NCBI GenBank assembly: GCA_023525715.1
Contig: CM042010.1
Coordinates: forward strand, 65,600,966 to 65,664,965
DNA from: Cichorium intybus
Lineage: Eukaryota > Streptophyta > Magnoliopsida > Asterales > Asteraceae
Reading direction: 5' to 3'
Length of the DNA: 64,000 nt
Positions 24,197 through 36,619 of the stretch are shown piece by piece (positions within the stretch are counted from its first letter, which is position 1; each line of letters begins with the position of its first letter). Below the pieces are notes generated by a model. It worked only from the letters and a program-made list of their open reading frames with translations, had not been told where the DNA came from and searched no databases. The position numbers and the translations under genes are program-made.

Positions 24197-25698
24197 CTAC
24201 TCATCATTACCACCGTTTCCATCATCGTTATCATCATCATCTTCTTCTTGCAATTGTCGCATATATGCTTTCATTTTTTCAACTTTTCTTGGGTTGTTGA
24301 ATAAACGGTCTATATCATCCATCTACAAAGTACACAACAAATGTATTAAGTACACAACAAATGTATTAAGTACACAACAAATGTATTAAGTCATTATCAA
24401 ATAAGTTACAACTAACCTCAGTACTCTGTGTTGGTTGTGATGATTGGCCCTCCATAAAAGAAGGATTCTTGGAACTTTGTTTTCCAGACGGTTTACGTCC
24501 GATCCCTCTTATGTGTCCTCGTCGTGTACCGAGCACTTTTTCAAATACAGCCACCTCGTCTACTGGAGTGTTTGTGGGGTTACATATTGCGTATTGCTCA
24601 TTAAACTCACGAAGTAAATCATTCTGTAATTTACAATGATGATTAATATAGATTAGTATACTTCTTATTTAAAGTAAAAAAACAATAATATACATATAAC
24701 TATAAACAAAAAACACCAATGTACTTACATATTTTTCCTCAACATCTGGGCTATCAAAGTTCCCTTCTTTATCAGTATGTGCTTCATGATAGGCTTCAAT
24801 TCTGGTAATGCCCTGTTTCACATAAAAAAATTAGATTATACTCTAAAAGACTAAAACTAACACATATAATTATAACTTACTTTCTTGAATGCAGCATTAC
24901 TGTATGTACTTGTCCCTCCGCGGTTCTTTACTGTTTGTTTGGCACGATTACCACTATTTTGTTGAGAGCGCTCAAGAAATTTAGGACTCATGAAAAGATC
25001 AACCGCACTGTCCCAGTTTTGTGGTTTCATACCCCGGGGGGGATTAGCCCTTGCTCTCTCCACATCATTCACCCCTCCATTTTTACCAAAATAGTCATTC
25101 GCAGTGGATTTACGGCCTCTATAACGCTTTCCTACTTGACATTCAATGCCCTCCCATAAAGCTCTTCCATCGGGATCATTTTTAAGTGAATCAAAATCAA
25201 AGTATGTCTACAAATAAAAAAAAGTTAGATAAATAAAAAGTAATAAAAAATCAACAAATGAAATATAATTATATAAATAATTTACCCGTAGGTGCTCCCA
25301 CAAGCCATTCTTTTGGTCTTCTGGAACTTCTGCCCATGATTTTTTGTCTAATGGGATGTCTCGCCAAATATAATCGCTAGCCTCACGAATAAATATGTCA
25401 TAATTGTCACCAACCGGAATGTAGGTAGCGGCCCTATCCCAAACTAACGGTAAAGGCCGCTTGCCATTAGCTACCCATTTCTCAATCATCTTAAGATTTT
25501 TTTGAATGCCTCTACGATTCTTGGGTTGACCTGCAAATGTAATTAAAAAATATTATTAGTCATAATTTATAAGAGTGATTTGTCAAATAAATAAATCTTA
25601 AAAAACTTACTATCCTGTTGATGATAGCTAGGGCCTCCAAAACCTCGTGGAGGTGGCTCCCCATCACCATCTCCTCCGTGGCTCATTACATCGGCCAT
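24197..25698 (-). CDS. TnpA-like DNA-binding protein of CACTA 1
   Basis: Minus-strand exons join plausibly. 25698-25611 starts MADVMSHGGDGDGEPPPRGF; about 25533-25287 encodes KNLKMIEKWVANGKRPLPLV through SWAEVPEDQKNGLWEHLR; about 25206-24881 encodes LWEGIECQVGKRYRGRKSTA, WDSAVDLFMSPKFLERSQQN and RAKQTVKNRGGTSTYSNAAF. Short exons follow near 24812-24730 (EAYHEAHTDKEGNFDSP), 24624-24418 (FEKVLGTRRGHIRGIGRKP) and 24322-24197 (an acidic tail rich in Asp, ending NGGNDE). This is the plant Ptta/En/Spm TnpA-type architecture, a factor that binds the subterminal repeats. No frame break was seen, though exon joins are predictions. Confidence 0.8.
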
Positions 25699-25838
25699 CC
25701 TGAAAAGTTATAAGATATAGAATACAGAAATACAAAATGAAATACAATGCCATAATTACAACATATAAACAAGAAGTATATTTCTATTTCAATGAGCCAA
25801 GTTCGATTACAATGAGACAATAATACATATAAAAAATT

Positions 25839-26621
25839 TCACTCTTTCTCGCCCTCAGACATTTCAGTGTCATCCTCGTACGTTTCACAATCAAAATCGC
25901 TCCCGTCATAATCAGTCTCGTCTTCAGATACTTCATTGATGATACGCGTCGATTGACGAACTGGAATTTGACTTTCAGGAGTAACTGAACTTTCACCTAC
26001 CGTTGGTAAACCTATAAAGTATTGGCTCAAGTCGATTACAATTCTACAATTAGATGAACAGTTATTCTGAACGGTGTCGATATTTTCAGCAGGGCTAATA
26101 ACATCAACATTTTCGATAGAGTCATTGACAACGTTATCGACACGACCATCATTTGTTGGTAGATCCCAAATTTGTCGATGGTTAACGTTTTCAACAACCC
26201 ATCGGTGGTTATTATTTGGGTTTGCTCGACAAGGTTCTCGAATGTAAAACACTTGTTTCGCCTGCGAAGCAAATATGAGTTGATCTTCTTTGTCCCATTC
26301 GTGTCGTGTGTCGATACTGGTGATATTATTTTCACATGTAACCCATTCAGGATCGAACCACTTACATCGAAAAAGGACACTATAAAGATTGAATGGATAA
26401 TGCAACTCAATAATCTCTTCGAGCTGGCCATAATACTTTTCTTGATTTAGTCCCTCTACCAAAATCCCAGAGTTTTGTGTTGTGCGGTTTGCATCACGAC
26501 TAAGTACCACATACCTAACACCATTGACTATGCAAGAGGTGTAAGTAGAGACTTTTACGTTTGCACCCATTGAAAGAGCCGACAACTCTATGTGAAACTC
26601 TGGAGACTTTTGTGTTTGCAT
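25839..26621 (-). pseudogene. TnpD C-terminal piece (DUF4216-like)
   Basis: A 260-codon frame with the signature YGQLEEIIELHYPFNLYSVL followed by FRCKWFDPEW, then DQLIFASQAKQVFYI and an acidic tail. This is the DUF4216-type domain normally at the C-terminus of CACTA TnpD transposases. It follows the N-terminal piece (26696-27973) on the same strand, so the middle of the transposase has been deleted. Confidence 0.8.
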
Positions 26622-26695
26622 CTGATAGACCTATTAAATATAAATTTATGTGTGTTATGTTCAATTTGTTAATGAAAATACAACATAAATAATTG

Positions 26696-27973
26696 TTATT
26701 TTGTTGCTGCATCTTGAGCCGACAACGCCGCTTTCATAGTGAAGAACGTATTTGTTGCTGCATCTTTAGTACGTACGCCCGAGTGCCACAATTGCTTAAG
26801 CTCTTCCACCAATGGCCTAAGGAAGACATCCATGTCCTTCTTGGGTGATTTAGGGCCAGGAATCAACAAGGCCAACATGAATGATGACTCTTTCATACAT
26901 AGCCATGGTGGTAGATTGTATGTAGTGAGTATGACAGGCCATGTGCTATGACCTGAATTAATGTTAGAAAATGGATTAAAACCATCAGTAGCAAGACCTA
27001 GGCGAACATTTCGAGGTTCCCTTGAAAAGTTAGGGTGCTTTAAATCATAGTCTTTCCATGAAGAACCATCAACGGGATGACGCATCGTACCGTCTTCTGA
27101 TCGTCCGGTACTGTGCCAAATCATATTTTTTGCCGTTTGCCTTGAGCAATACAAACGTCGTAGTCTGGGGGTCACATGAAAGTATCGTAACACCTGATGT
27201 GCCACCTTCTTGCCCTTTTTCTTGTCATCAACCCACCGACTGGTATTGCAAACAGGACAATTCTGCAACGACTTGTTTTCGCCCCAAAAGAGAGCACAAT
27301 CGTATTTGCACACATGTATTGACTCGTAACCCAAACCAAGTTTCTTCAGCTTCGCTTTGGCTGCATAATGTGAAGTGGGAACCTTGTTTTCTTTAGGAAA
27401 CGCAGATTCCAACAACTCGAGGAGCTGATCGAATGAAGCATCACTCCATTTGTTGTTCACCTTGATATGCATCAGCTTTGCTAAAAAGTCGAGGGAAGAA
27501 AACCAGGTACAACCAGGATATAATTCTGCTTGGACTTCATCTAACAGCTTATGAAATCCATCATCGGCAACGTTGTCCTCTGTATCTAAGTTCCCTTCCT
27601 CCCGATTAGTATTGTTTTCCCCCATATTTTCCCCCATAACGTCGTTGATAACGTCAACCATGTCGTGACTTGGAGCTATGTCGTCACTTGGTGCTTGGTT
27701 TTGACTTGGACCTACGGCATGTACCATCATAGTTCTTCTTTCACCATGATAGGTCCATGTATCATAACGTTTACTAAAACCATACGCATGTATGTGGGAT
27801 TTCATTATTAAGAGTTTTACGAATTCTCTAAGTTCACATCGTCTACATGGACATATGATTAAACCTCTACTGTCGATGTGTTGTTTGGATCTCTCAACAA
27901 AACTATTGAGTCCTTCCTCGAATGCGTCAGAGTTACGGTTTTCAAGAGTAGTCCAACTTTTATCGATAAGCAT
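26696..27973 (-). pseudogene. TnpD transposase, N-terminal half (truncated)
   Basis: A 425-codon frame. The N-terminus has a transposase-associated zinc-binding-like segment (ICPCRRCELREFVKLLI, HIHAYGFSKRYDTWTYHGE). The centre has CKYDCALFWGENKSLQNCPV, and then the tnp2-type domain begins: FHVTPRLRRLYCSRQTAKNM, HPVDGSSWKDYD, RNVRLGLATDGFNPFSNINS, TYNLPPWLCMKESSFMLALL, IPGPKSPKKDMDVFLRPLVE. It stops just after ELKQLWHSGV, where a normal TnpD continues into the catalytic core. The last 20 codons are a short internal repeat of KDAATNTF and QDAATK. It cannot be active alone. Confidence 0.88.
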
Positions 27974-28223
27974 GATGTAACTGAAACATAAAAGATGTTT
28001 GAATTAAATTTCATATTAGATTATTTTAGGGGAAACCACGATGTTAGATATTTTTTGTTCACCAAAATGGCAACAAAAAAATCAGAATAGAGATAGAGTA
28101 TTCATAATGCAGTCCCAAAACGAAATAGACTGTCTCGATCAGAATATTTTGGAGAAATCGGACAACGGATAGAGTATTCACAAGGGTAGGCTTCTACACC
28201 CACTTTTTGAATACATTACCTCA

Positions 28224-28380
28224 TATGTGAATGCGCATTACATGATTGGTCGTTTAAGAAAAATTCGGCAGCATTTCCCCTTAGTTCCCAGGTATATTTG
28301 TAAATATATACCCGAGGAGCAAAGAGAAAATGACAACCAAATATTTCTTAAACGAACAATCATGTAATACGCATTCACAT
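28224..28380. repeat. Inverted repeat in CACTA 1
   Basis: Arms 28224-28261 and 28344-28380 are near-perfect inverted copies (ATGTGAATGCGCATTACATG against the complement), separated by about 80 bp. It lies upstream of TnpD; role unknown. Confidence 0.7.
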
Positions 28381-28507
28381 CCTAAATGAGATAAAGTATT
28401 CAAAAAGCAGTCCCAAAATGGGGACAAACCGAAATCAATTTCTAAATCAATTTCGAGCGGGTATTTCTAAGCTTAAGATGATCAAAAAGAAAAAGAATTA
28501 TGATAAA

Positions 28508-28996
28508 AATCAATGAGTTTAGGATGTAGAATTTATGGTTTGGGTTTAGGGTTTAGAAATTAGAGTTTAGGTTTAGGGTTTAGGGTTTAAGGTTTTAGAA
28601 TTTAGGCTTTAAGGTTTATGGTTTAGAATTTAGAATTTAGGGTTTACCGTTTAAGGTTTATGTCTTAGAATTTAAGGTTTAGGTTTATGGTTTAAGGTTT
28701 AAGGATTAAGGTTTAATGTTTATGTTTTTTATGTTTTAGAATTTAGGCTTTAATATTTAGGGTTTAGGTTTTAGAATTTAGTTTTTAAGTTTAGGGTTTA
28801 CTGTTTAAGGTTTTATAAATTAAGGTTTAGGTTTTAGAATTTAGGGTTTACCGTTTAAGGTTTATGTTTTAGAATTTAGAATTTAGGGTTTACCGTTTTA
28901 GAATTTAGAATTTAGGGTTTAAGGTTTTAGAATTTTGGCTTTAATATTTAGGGTTTAGGTTTTAGAATTTTGTTTTTAACTTTAGGATTTAGGGTT
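28508..28996. repeat. Degenerate telomere-like (TTTAGGG)n tract in CACTA 1
   Basis: About 490 bp made almost wholly of TTTAGGG, TTTAAGG and TTTAGAA variants on the plus strand, with short perfect runs such as GTTTAGGGTTTAGGGTTTA. It is interstitial, inside a transposon and upstream of TnpD. It could derive from captured telomeric DNA or from local slippage. Confidence 0.85.
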
Positions 28997-29994
28997 TATG
29001 TTATACTTTAGTATTTTTGTTAATTATAGCATCCTACTTTTGTTTTTTGTTTCTATTAGAACATTGTTGTTTCTTATTTTTGTTAACTAAAGTATCATAA
29101 TTTTGTTGTTTTCTATTATAGCAATCTAAAGTAATCGTTAACTAATAAGTTCTTAACAAATAAGTCAAAATAAGTCCTAACTATCATACATTCCATTAAC
29201 ATAATATTAAGTCATAACTAATAAAGTTCTTAACAAATAAGTCAAAATAAGTTCAATACATAATATTAAGTTCTTAATAAGAATAACCTAAAAAACTAAC
29301 AATATCATACAATAATAACCTAAACATAACATCCAATACATAATATTAAGTCATAACTAATTAAGTTCTTAACAATTAAGTTCTTAACATATCATACAAT
29401 TCATTAGAATTTTCATACAAATTCAATCAAGTGTTCATATCAAAATAACCATATACAATCCTACAATCAAAACTTTATATACATATTATCTAAGAATCAA
29501 TATCATGCAATTAAGTTCTTAAAATATCATACAATTCATTATAATTTTCATACAATTTCAATCAATTGTGTATATCAAAACTAGTTTTTATAACTAACAT
29601 TAACAACAACTATATACATTAACATCTCCAAACAAACATATTTTACATAAATCATCAAATAACAATTAAAACACCAAATAATCACAAAAATCTAAGTTTA
29701 ATATATAAGAAAATTACCTTTTTGTAGAAAATTACAAGTATCTTCCGTTGGAGATTGATCTTTCAACAAAATAAGCTTCAAAACCACAAAAAAAACATGA
29801 AACAATTATTAAAACTACAATAAATTACAAACCCTAAGTTTAATATATGAGAAATTACCTTTATTTTAGAAGATTACAACCAAAAAAAGCTTCAAAACCA
29901 TTGAAACCGCAGCTAGAATCGCAGCAAGTCGAGAGAAAATTTTGGGGCTAAACACTAACAGAATGCGTGAAAGAGTAGTCTGAGGGGTGAAATT
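28997..29994. other. CACTA 1 right internal non-coding region
   Basis: AT-rich with several near-repeats of CATAATATTAAGTCATAACT and TTAAGTTCTTAACA type. No coding sequence. Probably TnpD upstream and leader sequence. Confidence 0.6.
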
Positions 29995-30420
29995 CGCTTT
30001 AGGCTTTAGCGGCGACACCCTTTAGCGGCGACAAAGGAGCTTTAGGGGCGACATCCGGAAAAAAAGGGGGGAAAAGTTACCGCTTTTTTTTCCACCGTAG
30101 GATCCCTCTTTCGTTCTACGGCCAAGATTAAACCAAGCGATAGCATCCGGATCACGAGCTTTAGCGGCGACACCCTTTAGGGGCGACACCAGGCTTTAGG
30201 GGCGACGGTAGTAATTTTTGGGGGGAAAATTTAGCGCCATTTTTTTACCACCGTTGGATGAGGTTTTCGTTCAAAGGCCAGGATTAATCAAAGAGAGGAA
30301 GTCCGGATCGTGGCATTAGGGGCGACCCCTTTAGGGGCGACTCCAGATCCGCTGTGTCTGTTGTCGCCGCTAAAGGGTTTGTCGCCCCTAAAGGCGTCGC
30401 CCCTAATGCCACTAATTCTT
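29995..30420. repeat. CACTA 1 right subterminal repeats
   Basis: Copies of TTTAGCGGCGACA / TTTAGGGGCGAC spaced over 420 bp, mirror counterpart of the left subterminal zone. Confidence 0.9.
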
Positions 30421-30429
30421 GTAGTGTAT

Positions 30430-30493
30430 TTGTATTTCTTGTAATTGTAACCTCTGTACATGAATGAAATCACAATTTCTCAATTAACTCTTA
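30430..30493 (+). repeat. Copia left LTR, second part
   Basis: Resumes the LTR after CACTA 1 (TTGTATTTCTTGTAATTGTA...CTCAATTAACTCTTA) and ends beside the primer-binding site. It matches about 34990-35024 plus 38008-38036 of the right LTR. Confidence 0.8.
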
Positions 30494-30660
30494 ATGGTAT
30501 CAGAGCCGTATGTATATCTCTAACGAGAAAAACCAATCCATCACCTTCTTCATCTAAACACCAGTATCGCATCAATAGCTGCCTCTAAAACCCTCGTTAC
30601 AGTCACTGCTCCCACCCACTTCCGAATCAAACTCACCTCCTAAAACTTCTCCGTATGGAG

Positions 30661-31525
30661 ACTCCATATGCACTCCACTCTCATCGGTTTAGGGCTGGAT
30701 GACTTCCTAACAGGTGTCACTGCTGCCCCATCGAAAACTCTTACTGAACCAGCCGGTCAAAAACCTAACCGTTCTTAGACCACCTGGTTACGTCAAGATC
30801 AGGTGATCTTTAGTGCTATTCTTGGCTCTTGCTCTGATGATATTCAGCCGCTCATCGCTTCTGCCTCGACTGCTCAAGAGGCATGAGAGCGGCTAACAAC
30901 TAGTTTTGCAGTTACATCCCATTCTTGCATTATCTCCTTGAAGTCCAAACTCGTGAAGAACCCCCGTGGTACCAGATCTGTCTCGAATTTCATGAACCAA
31001 ATGCGTTCTATTGCGGATGAGTTGGCCCTTGTATATATAGAGCCGATTCATTAAGAAGACCTCATGGTTCATATACTCACTCAACTTGGTGATGAATACG
31101 GTCCCATTACCGCCGCTCTTAAGGTCCGGGAACACCCGATATGTTATCCTGAACACCTTGACAAGTTGATGGATTTTGAAAGATCTTTAACAGAGGCTGG
31201 GTCCAACACCCCTCTTTTCACCACTGCCAATGCCACTCAACGACAAAAGGGTCGTTCTTTCTTACGCACAGACTCACAACATCGCCCCACTAGACCTGAA
31301 TCTATACCTTCGTCTCAACGGTCATTTCGGGGAAATATGAATAAGTTGGGTTCCTCGATAAATCGTATCAACCTTTTTTGCAACATCTGCGATATCTCTG
31401 GCCATGATACTCGTGAATGCTGGAAGCTTGCCCACTTCTTGGAAGACAATCACATCTCCTTCCATACAAATCAGTCCACTCCGGTTGCTGATACGATTGC
31501 TTCTTCCCCGGGTTCTCAACTGTAG
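30661..31525 (+). pseudogene. Copia Gag, broken
   Basis: The frame shows Copia Gag landmarks: TTWLRQDQVIFSAILGS, DIQPLIASASTAQEA, ELALVYIEP, LMVHILTQLGDEYGPITAAL, and a zinc knuckle CNICDISGHDTREC (CX2CX4HX4C) at about 31379-31420. In-frame stops near 30777, 30886 (a Trp codon turned to TGA) and 31053 break it. A TAG at 31523-31525 separates it from the protease in the same frame. Confidence 0.85.
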
Positions 31526-34500
31526 ATGATAGACAGTGGTGCCTCTCATCACCTCACTTCATGTCCCGCTACTCTTAGTTCTATCTGCGAGTATGGTGGT
31601 CCCGATGAAATAGTCTTGGGTGACGGTATGGATCTTTCTATCTCTCATATCGGTTCAACTAAACTCTCCACCAAAACGAAACTATTAAACTTACGTGACA
31701 TTCTCTGTGTTCCAAATATGCATACAAATTTGATTTCCATTGCTAAGTTATGTCGAACTAATAACGTTTCAATTGAATTCTTTCCTTTCCATTTTTTTGT
31801 GAAGGATCTCAAAACGGGGGCACACATCATACCGGGGGAGAACATCAGTGATATTTACCACCTAAATCAGTTGCCTTCACGACCTCAAACCAATGCTACC
31901 ACATCCGTCTCACCTCTTCTATGGCATCATCAACTTGGACATCCGTGTCTTCGTGTTTTCAAACTTCTTTGTAGAGACCTCGGTCTTTGTTTTCACTCAT
32001 TGCAGGGTTCTAATTTACACTGTCAATCGTGTGCTATTAATAAATGTCATAAATTGCCATTTGGACAAAATTCGCTTAGCTTGTTGCTAAGAAACCATTG
32101 CAACTCCTTTATTCAGATGTTTGAGGACCGGTTCAACAATCGGTTGATGTGTTCAAATACTATGTTGTGTTTGTTGATTACTATTCCAAATACGTGTGAT
32201 TGTATCGTATCAAATCTAAATCCGATGTTGCTAAACCTTTCCCACAATTTAAATTACTTGTTGAATTTTTTTTTCAAACACCCTTTGTGTCCATTTTTAC
32301 TGATAATGGTGGCGAGTGTGTCAGACTTCTTCCGTTTCTTCAGTCAAATGGGATCTCACACTATACCATTCCACCTCAAACACACGAACAAAATGGTACA
32401 ACTGAGCATCGCCATCGACACATTGTCGAAATCGGCCTCGCGTTACTACGTTATGCCAGTCTACCACTTAAATTTTGGTCTCATGCTTTCCAAACTGCCG
32501 TCTATCTTATCAATCGTCTTCCGACACCGATTCTCCATTCCAAATCTCCTTACCAAATGTTATTTCGTGCTTCACCAAATTACACAAAATTGAAAACCTT
32601 CGGGTGCATGTGTATGTATTATCCCTGGGTTAAACCTTTAGTCACTTCTAAACTTCAACCACGTTCCCAGCCTTGCATTTTTCTTGGATACTCTTCATCT
32701 AAATCTGCTTACAAATGTTTTGATTCCCACACAAATCGACTTTACCATTCTCGACATGTTACTTTTGTCGAGGACAATTTCCCATTCAAGCACACTAAGA
32801 CAACACCATCTCCCATTCCAACAGTGAGTGAATTTATTCCCACTGTTTCCCCACCTATTGATTCTCCATCCATTTCTTGACTTCCTGCCACCCTTCCCAT
32901 TTATGCACCAACTTCCACTCCTTCCCATGCATCTTCATCCTCCACTCCTATGTCATGTACCCATGCACCCTCAATCACTCAAACCTCTTCTCCTATTGAA
33001 TCTTCATATTCTCATTCCAATATTCCCTCATCTAACATAGCCCCTTCTTCTCCTATTTCCTCTATCCCGTCACCACATTCTACTCCATCTCAATCATCAT
33101 CTCCACAACATCCCGCTAGAAATAGAAACCTCAACCCCAAATACTACAACTCTCACTTTATCAACACCACCACAGTTCACCCTATTCCACCGACTCTGGA
33201 ACTAACCACATACCTTCAAGCATCTAAAGACCCACTTTGGCGCAAGGCTACGGATGATGAGTATAATGCCTTGCTTCGTAATCACACGTAGGAACTTGTT
33301 GCTCCTACCTCCCGACAACCTATTGGATGCAAATGGTTTTTTCCAATCAAGAGACATCCTGATAGCACCGTTGACAAATACAAGGCTCGGCTTTTTGCTA
33401 AAGGCTTTTTGCAAGAATACGGTAGGGACTACTTTGGCACGTTTAGTCCCGTTACCCAACCCGTCACTATCTATACAACGCTATCTATTGCCTTGTCTCG
33501 GGGATGGTCACTACGTCAACTAGACGTAAATAATGTGTTTTTACATGGAACCTTGCAAGAGGAAGTTTATATGGTGCAACCTCCAGGCTATGTCAATCCT
33601 CAACTTTCCAATCATGTTTGCAAACTCCAAAGATCTCTCTATGGCCTTAAACAGGCTCCACGAGCCTGGTATACGTCTTTAACCTCGTTTTTAGTTGAGT
33701 TGGACTTCATTAAATATCATGCCGATGCTTCGTTATTTATCTACAACAGGGATGGTGGCATGTGCAATTTCATGGTCTACGTAGACGACATTATTTTAAC
33801 GAGAAATAATGAACAGTTCATCACCAAATTTGTCCACAATCTTGCAGCACGGTTCTCTGTCAAAGATTTGGGTTATCCGAGTCATTTTCTCAGAGTAGAA
33901 CTTATTCCCACTCCCAACGACTTGTTTCTCTCACAACATAGGCACATACATGATTTGTTAACAATGTAACGGATGGATGGAGCTAAATCAGTTCTCACAC
34001 CACTCTGTTCATCTGAAGTCTTAACTCTTGAAGATGAAACACCGAAAGTTGATCCAACTCCTTATCGAAAGCTTGTGGGTTCCCTTCAATGTTTTGCTTT
34101 CACAAGACCGGGTATTTCTTTTGTTGTTACAAGCTCGCTCAGTTTATGCATCAGCATCTCAAGCCATCTCAAACACATTGGCAAGCTCTCAAAATATTGT
34201 TGAGGTATCTCAAGGGTACGTATCACTGGTTGTTCTTGAACAAGAACTCTCCCATCGCGCTAGCCGTGTTTTCTGATTCAGATTGGGGAGGGGTATCGCC
34301 GGCCGTTCCACAACCGCTTACATACTCTATATTGGCACAAACATTATCTCGTGGAAATCTGCCTGACAAAAACCGGTCTCCCGGTCATCCACCGAGGCCG
34401 AATACAAAGCTCTTGTGAATGCGGCTGCCGAGTTAGCTTGGGCTGAAAACTCACTCGAAGAGCTTGGTCTTTCTACGAATGAGGCTCCTCGGCTTTATTG

Positions 34501-34738
34501 TGATAACTCTGGAGCAACATACTTGTGTGCGAACCCCATCTATCACTCGCGTATGAAACATGTTGCCTTGGATTATCACTTTGTTCGAGAGAAGCTGGCC
34601 GCCGGTACACTACTGGTTCAACATATAAACTCATTTGATCAACTTGCGGATGCTCTTACCAAACCTTTGTCTCGAGCTCCTTTTTTGCGTCTACGATCCA
34701 AGATTGGCGTTTCCGATGGAACCGCCATCCTGCGGGGG
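31526..34738 (+). pseudogene. Copia Pol (protease, integrase, RT, RNase H), broken
   Basis: In order, over shifting frames: protease MIDSGASHHLTSCPATL (31526); pre-integrase LLWHHQLGHPCLRVFKL (about 31915); integrase core with FTDNGGEC and NGTTEHRHRHIVEIGLALL (32200-32880); reverse transcriptase with QLDVNNVFLHGTLQEEVYMV, SLYGLKQAPRAWY and the catalytic YVDDII (33409-33969); RNase H with LYCDNSGATYLCANPIYHSR and ALTKPLSRAPF (34415-34735). Frameshifts occur near 32000, 32880, 33290, 33970 and 34210. The domain order identifies Ty1/Copia. It is inactive. Confidence 0.9.
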
Positions 34739-35024
34739 TGTATTAACACTATGGCATCCAACACATGTCCCGCTAATGGTTTGAAATAATTTAGATAATT
34801 CCAGAGAATAAAGGTCGTTGTAGTTTCCACAAGGGGGAATATGTGGATTTAAGATGATTAAAGTAGCAGTAGGAGTATGATAGATTTGCCGTTAAAAATA
34901 AAAAATAAAAAATAAAAAATAAAAATAAAGATTGTTGTAGTTTCCATGTTTATCCCTTAATTTGCTCCTGTAATTACGTTCTCTCTGGAATTTATGTCTC
35001 TTGTAATTGTAACGACTGTACATG
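34739..35024 (+). repeat. Copia right LTR, first part
   Basis: Begins with the same sequence as 23579. It includes a short A-rich tandem run AAAAATAAAA (34894-34928) that the left LTR lacks. Interrupted by CACTA 2. Confidence 0.85.
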
Positions 35025-35925
35025 CACTACAAGAAATCCGGGCATTACCGGCGACGCCTTTAGCGGCGACGCCTAGTATTAGCGGCGACAACAAACCCAG
35101 ATCAGCGATCCGTGTGAGCTACGATATCTGCCGTTCATTCTCATTTTAAATCGACGGTCTAAAATTAGGCGGGATATTTTCCCTCCCAGATTGTCGCCGG
35201 TAATACGATGTCGCCGCTATTGATCGAATAACGTCGCCGCTAATACTCAGCGAACATTATACCCTTCTTCCTCAGTCATTCTGTCTTTCCCGCAACCTAA
35301 TTCCTAAACCTAACCTCTGGCGAAATCCGTTCCAGGTCGCTCCATTACGACCGATTACGACCGTTTTCCGTCACCTCCTTCGTTCCCTCACCTCCAACGT
35401 TCGTCCCCTCACCTCCACTCTCTCCATTTCCGAAAAAATCATCCTTAAACCGGCGACTAGTCGTTTATTCCGGCGACACGCATCGTTTTCCGGCGACAAG
35501 GTACGATCCAATGTGATTTCCACCTCCACCTTCAGTTATTACTGCTAAAAACCGGTTAATTTTGTGTTTATTCCTCTGTGTTTGTTTCTCCACAGCACTG
35601 TGGTGCCGAGGGCCACTGTGGTGCCTAACTCCGGCCACTGTGGTGCCGTCAGCCGCCGTCGGCCGCCTCCATCTCTCCTGAGACTGTCACCACCACCCTC
35701 CAAGTATGCTTTATCAAGCTTTGCTTTATCAAATTTTGCTAATTTCTGAATAAAATTGCTTAATGCTTCTTGAAAAGGCTAATGCTTCTTGAAAGTAGTT
35801 AATAATTAAGTGCTTAATATTAAAGTTCTTAATAAAAGTGCTTAATAAAACTCATATGTGCTTAATGCTTCTTGAAAGTGCTAAATTGTGTTGATAAGTG
35901 CTTAATTGGTTTGATAAGTGCTAAA

Positions 35926-36180
35926 TTGTGTTGATAAGTTCTTAATGTTTAATGCTTCATATAAGTGCTTAATTGTTTTGATAATGTGTGTTAAGTACTT
36001 AATTGGTTTTGGAAGTGTTTGTGTTAAGTACTTAATTTATAAGTACTTAATTGTGTTGATAAGTTCTTAATGTTTAATGCTTCATATAAGTGCTTAATTG
36101 TTTTGATAATGTGTGTTAAGTACTTAATTGGTTTTGGAAGTGTTTGTGTTAAGTACTTAATTTATAAGTACTTAATTTGA
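35926..36180. repeat. 125-bp tandem repeat (two copies) in CACTA 2
   Basis: The unit starting TTGTGTTGATAAGTTCTTAA recurs 125 bp later (36051). Surrounding sequence is full of AAGTACTTAAT and AAGTGCTTAAT motifs from 35810 to 36310. Confidence 0.85.
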
Positions 36181-36619
36181 TGGATGTTTTGATAGTGCTT
36201 AATGGTTAATTGATGCTTCTTGTGATATGTAATATGTTTTGGAAGTGTTTTTATGAAGTACTTATTTGTTAAGTACTTAATAATTAAGTACTTAATTATT
36301 AAGTGCTTAATTGATTTTGGTTGTGCTTAATGGTTAATTGATGAATATTGTGATATGTGAGTACATCATGATTTTTGTGCTTATTTGTTGTTATTTGATA
36401 GGATAATATGATGTGTTGTTTGTTGTCAAAACTAAAAAAACAAATATTAAATTATTTAAAGTCTAACGTTAACATAAACCCTAAACTTTTAAAGTCTATT
36501 ATTAAAGAAGTAGTGCTTGTTTTAAAGAAGTAATGTTTTATATACACATTTATAAAGAAGTAATAATTTATATATAAGAGTTTATTTAATGATGTATAAT
36601 CTAATGTTTTATGTCAAAC

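Larger units (their letters stand above)
23714..30426 (-). mobile_element. CACTA (En/Spm) transposon 1, 6.7 kb
   Basis: Starts CACTACAAGGATTAGTGG, ends with the inverted form (CCACTAATTCTTGTAGTG) and is flanked by the 3-bp duplication TAT (23711-23713, 30427-30429), all diagnostic of CACTA elements. Subterminal zones (23730-23975, 29995-30420) are packed with GTCGCCGCTAA-type repeats, the expected TnpA binding sites. It carries a TnpA-like gene and two pieces of a TnpD transposase gene, all on the minus strand. The TnpD centre is missing, so it is probably non-autonomous. Confidence 0.95.

Noticed and set aside
28508..28996. True telomere or chromosome end
   Set aside because: The repeat is degenerate, short and inside a CACTA element with its own target duplication, with ordinary sequence on both sides.
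31526..31594. Programmed stop readthrough between Copia gag and protease
   Set aside because: The element has several other stops and frameshifts, and the TAG is at a position where relatives usually have Trp; decay is simpler.
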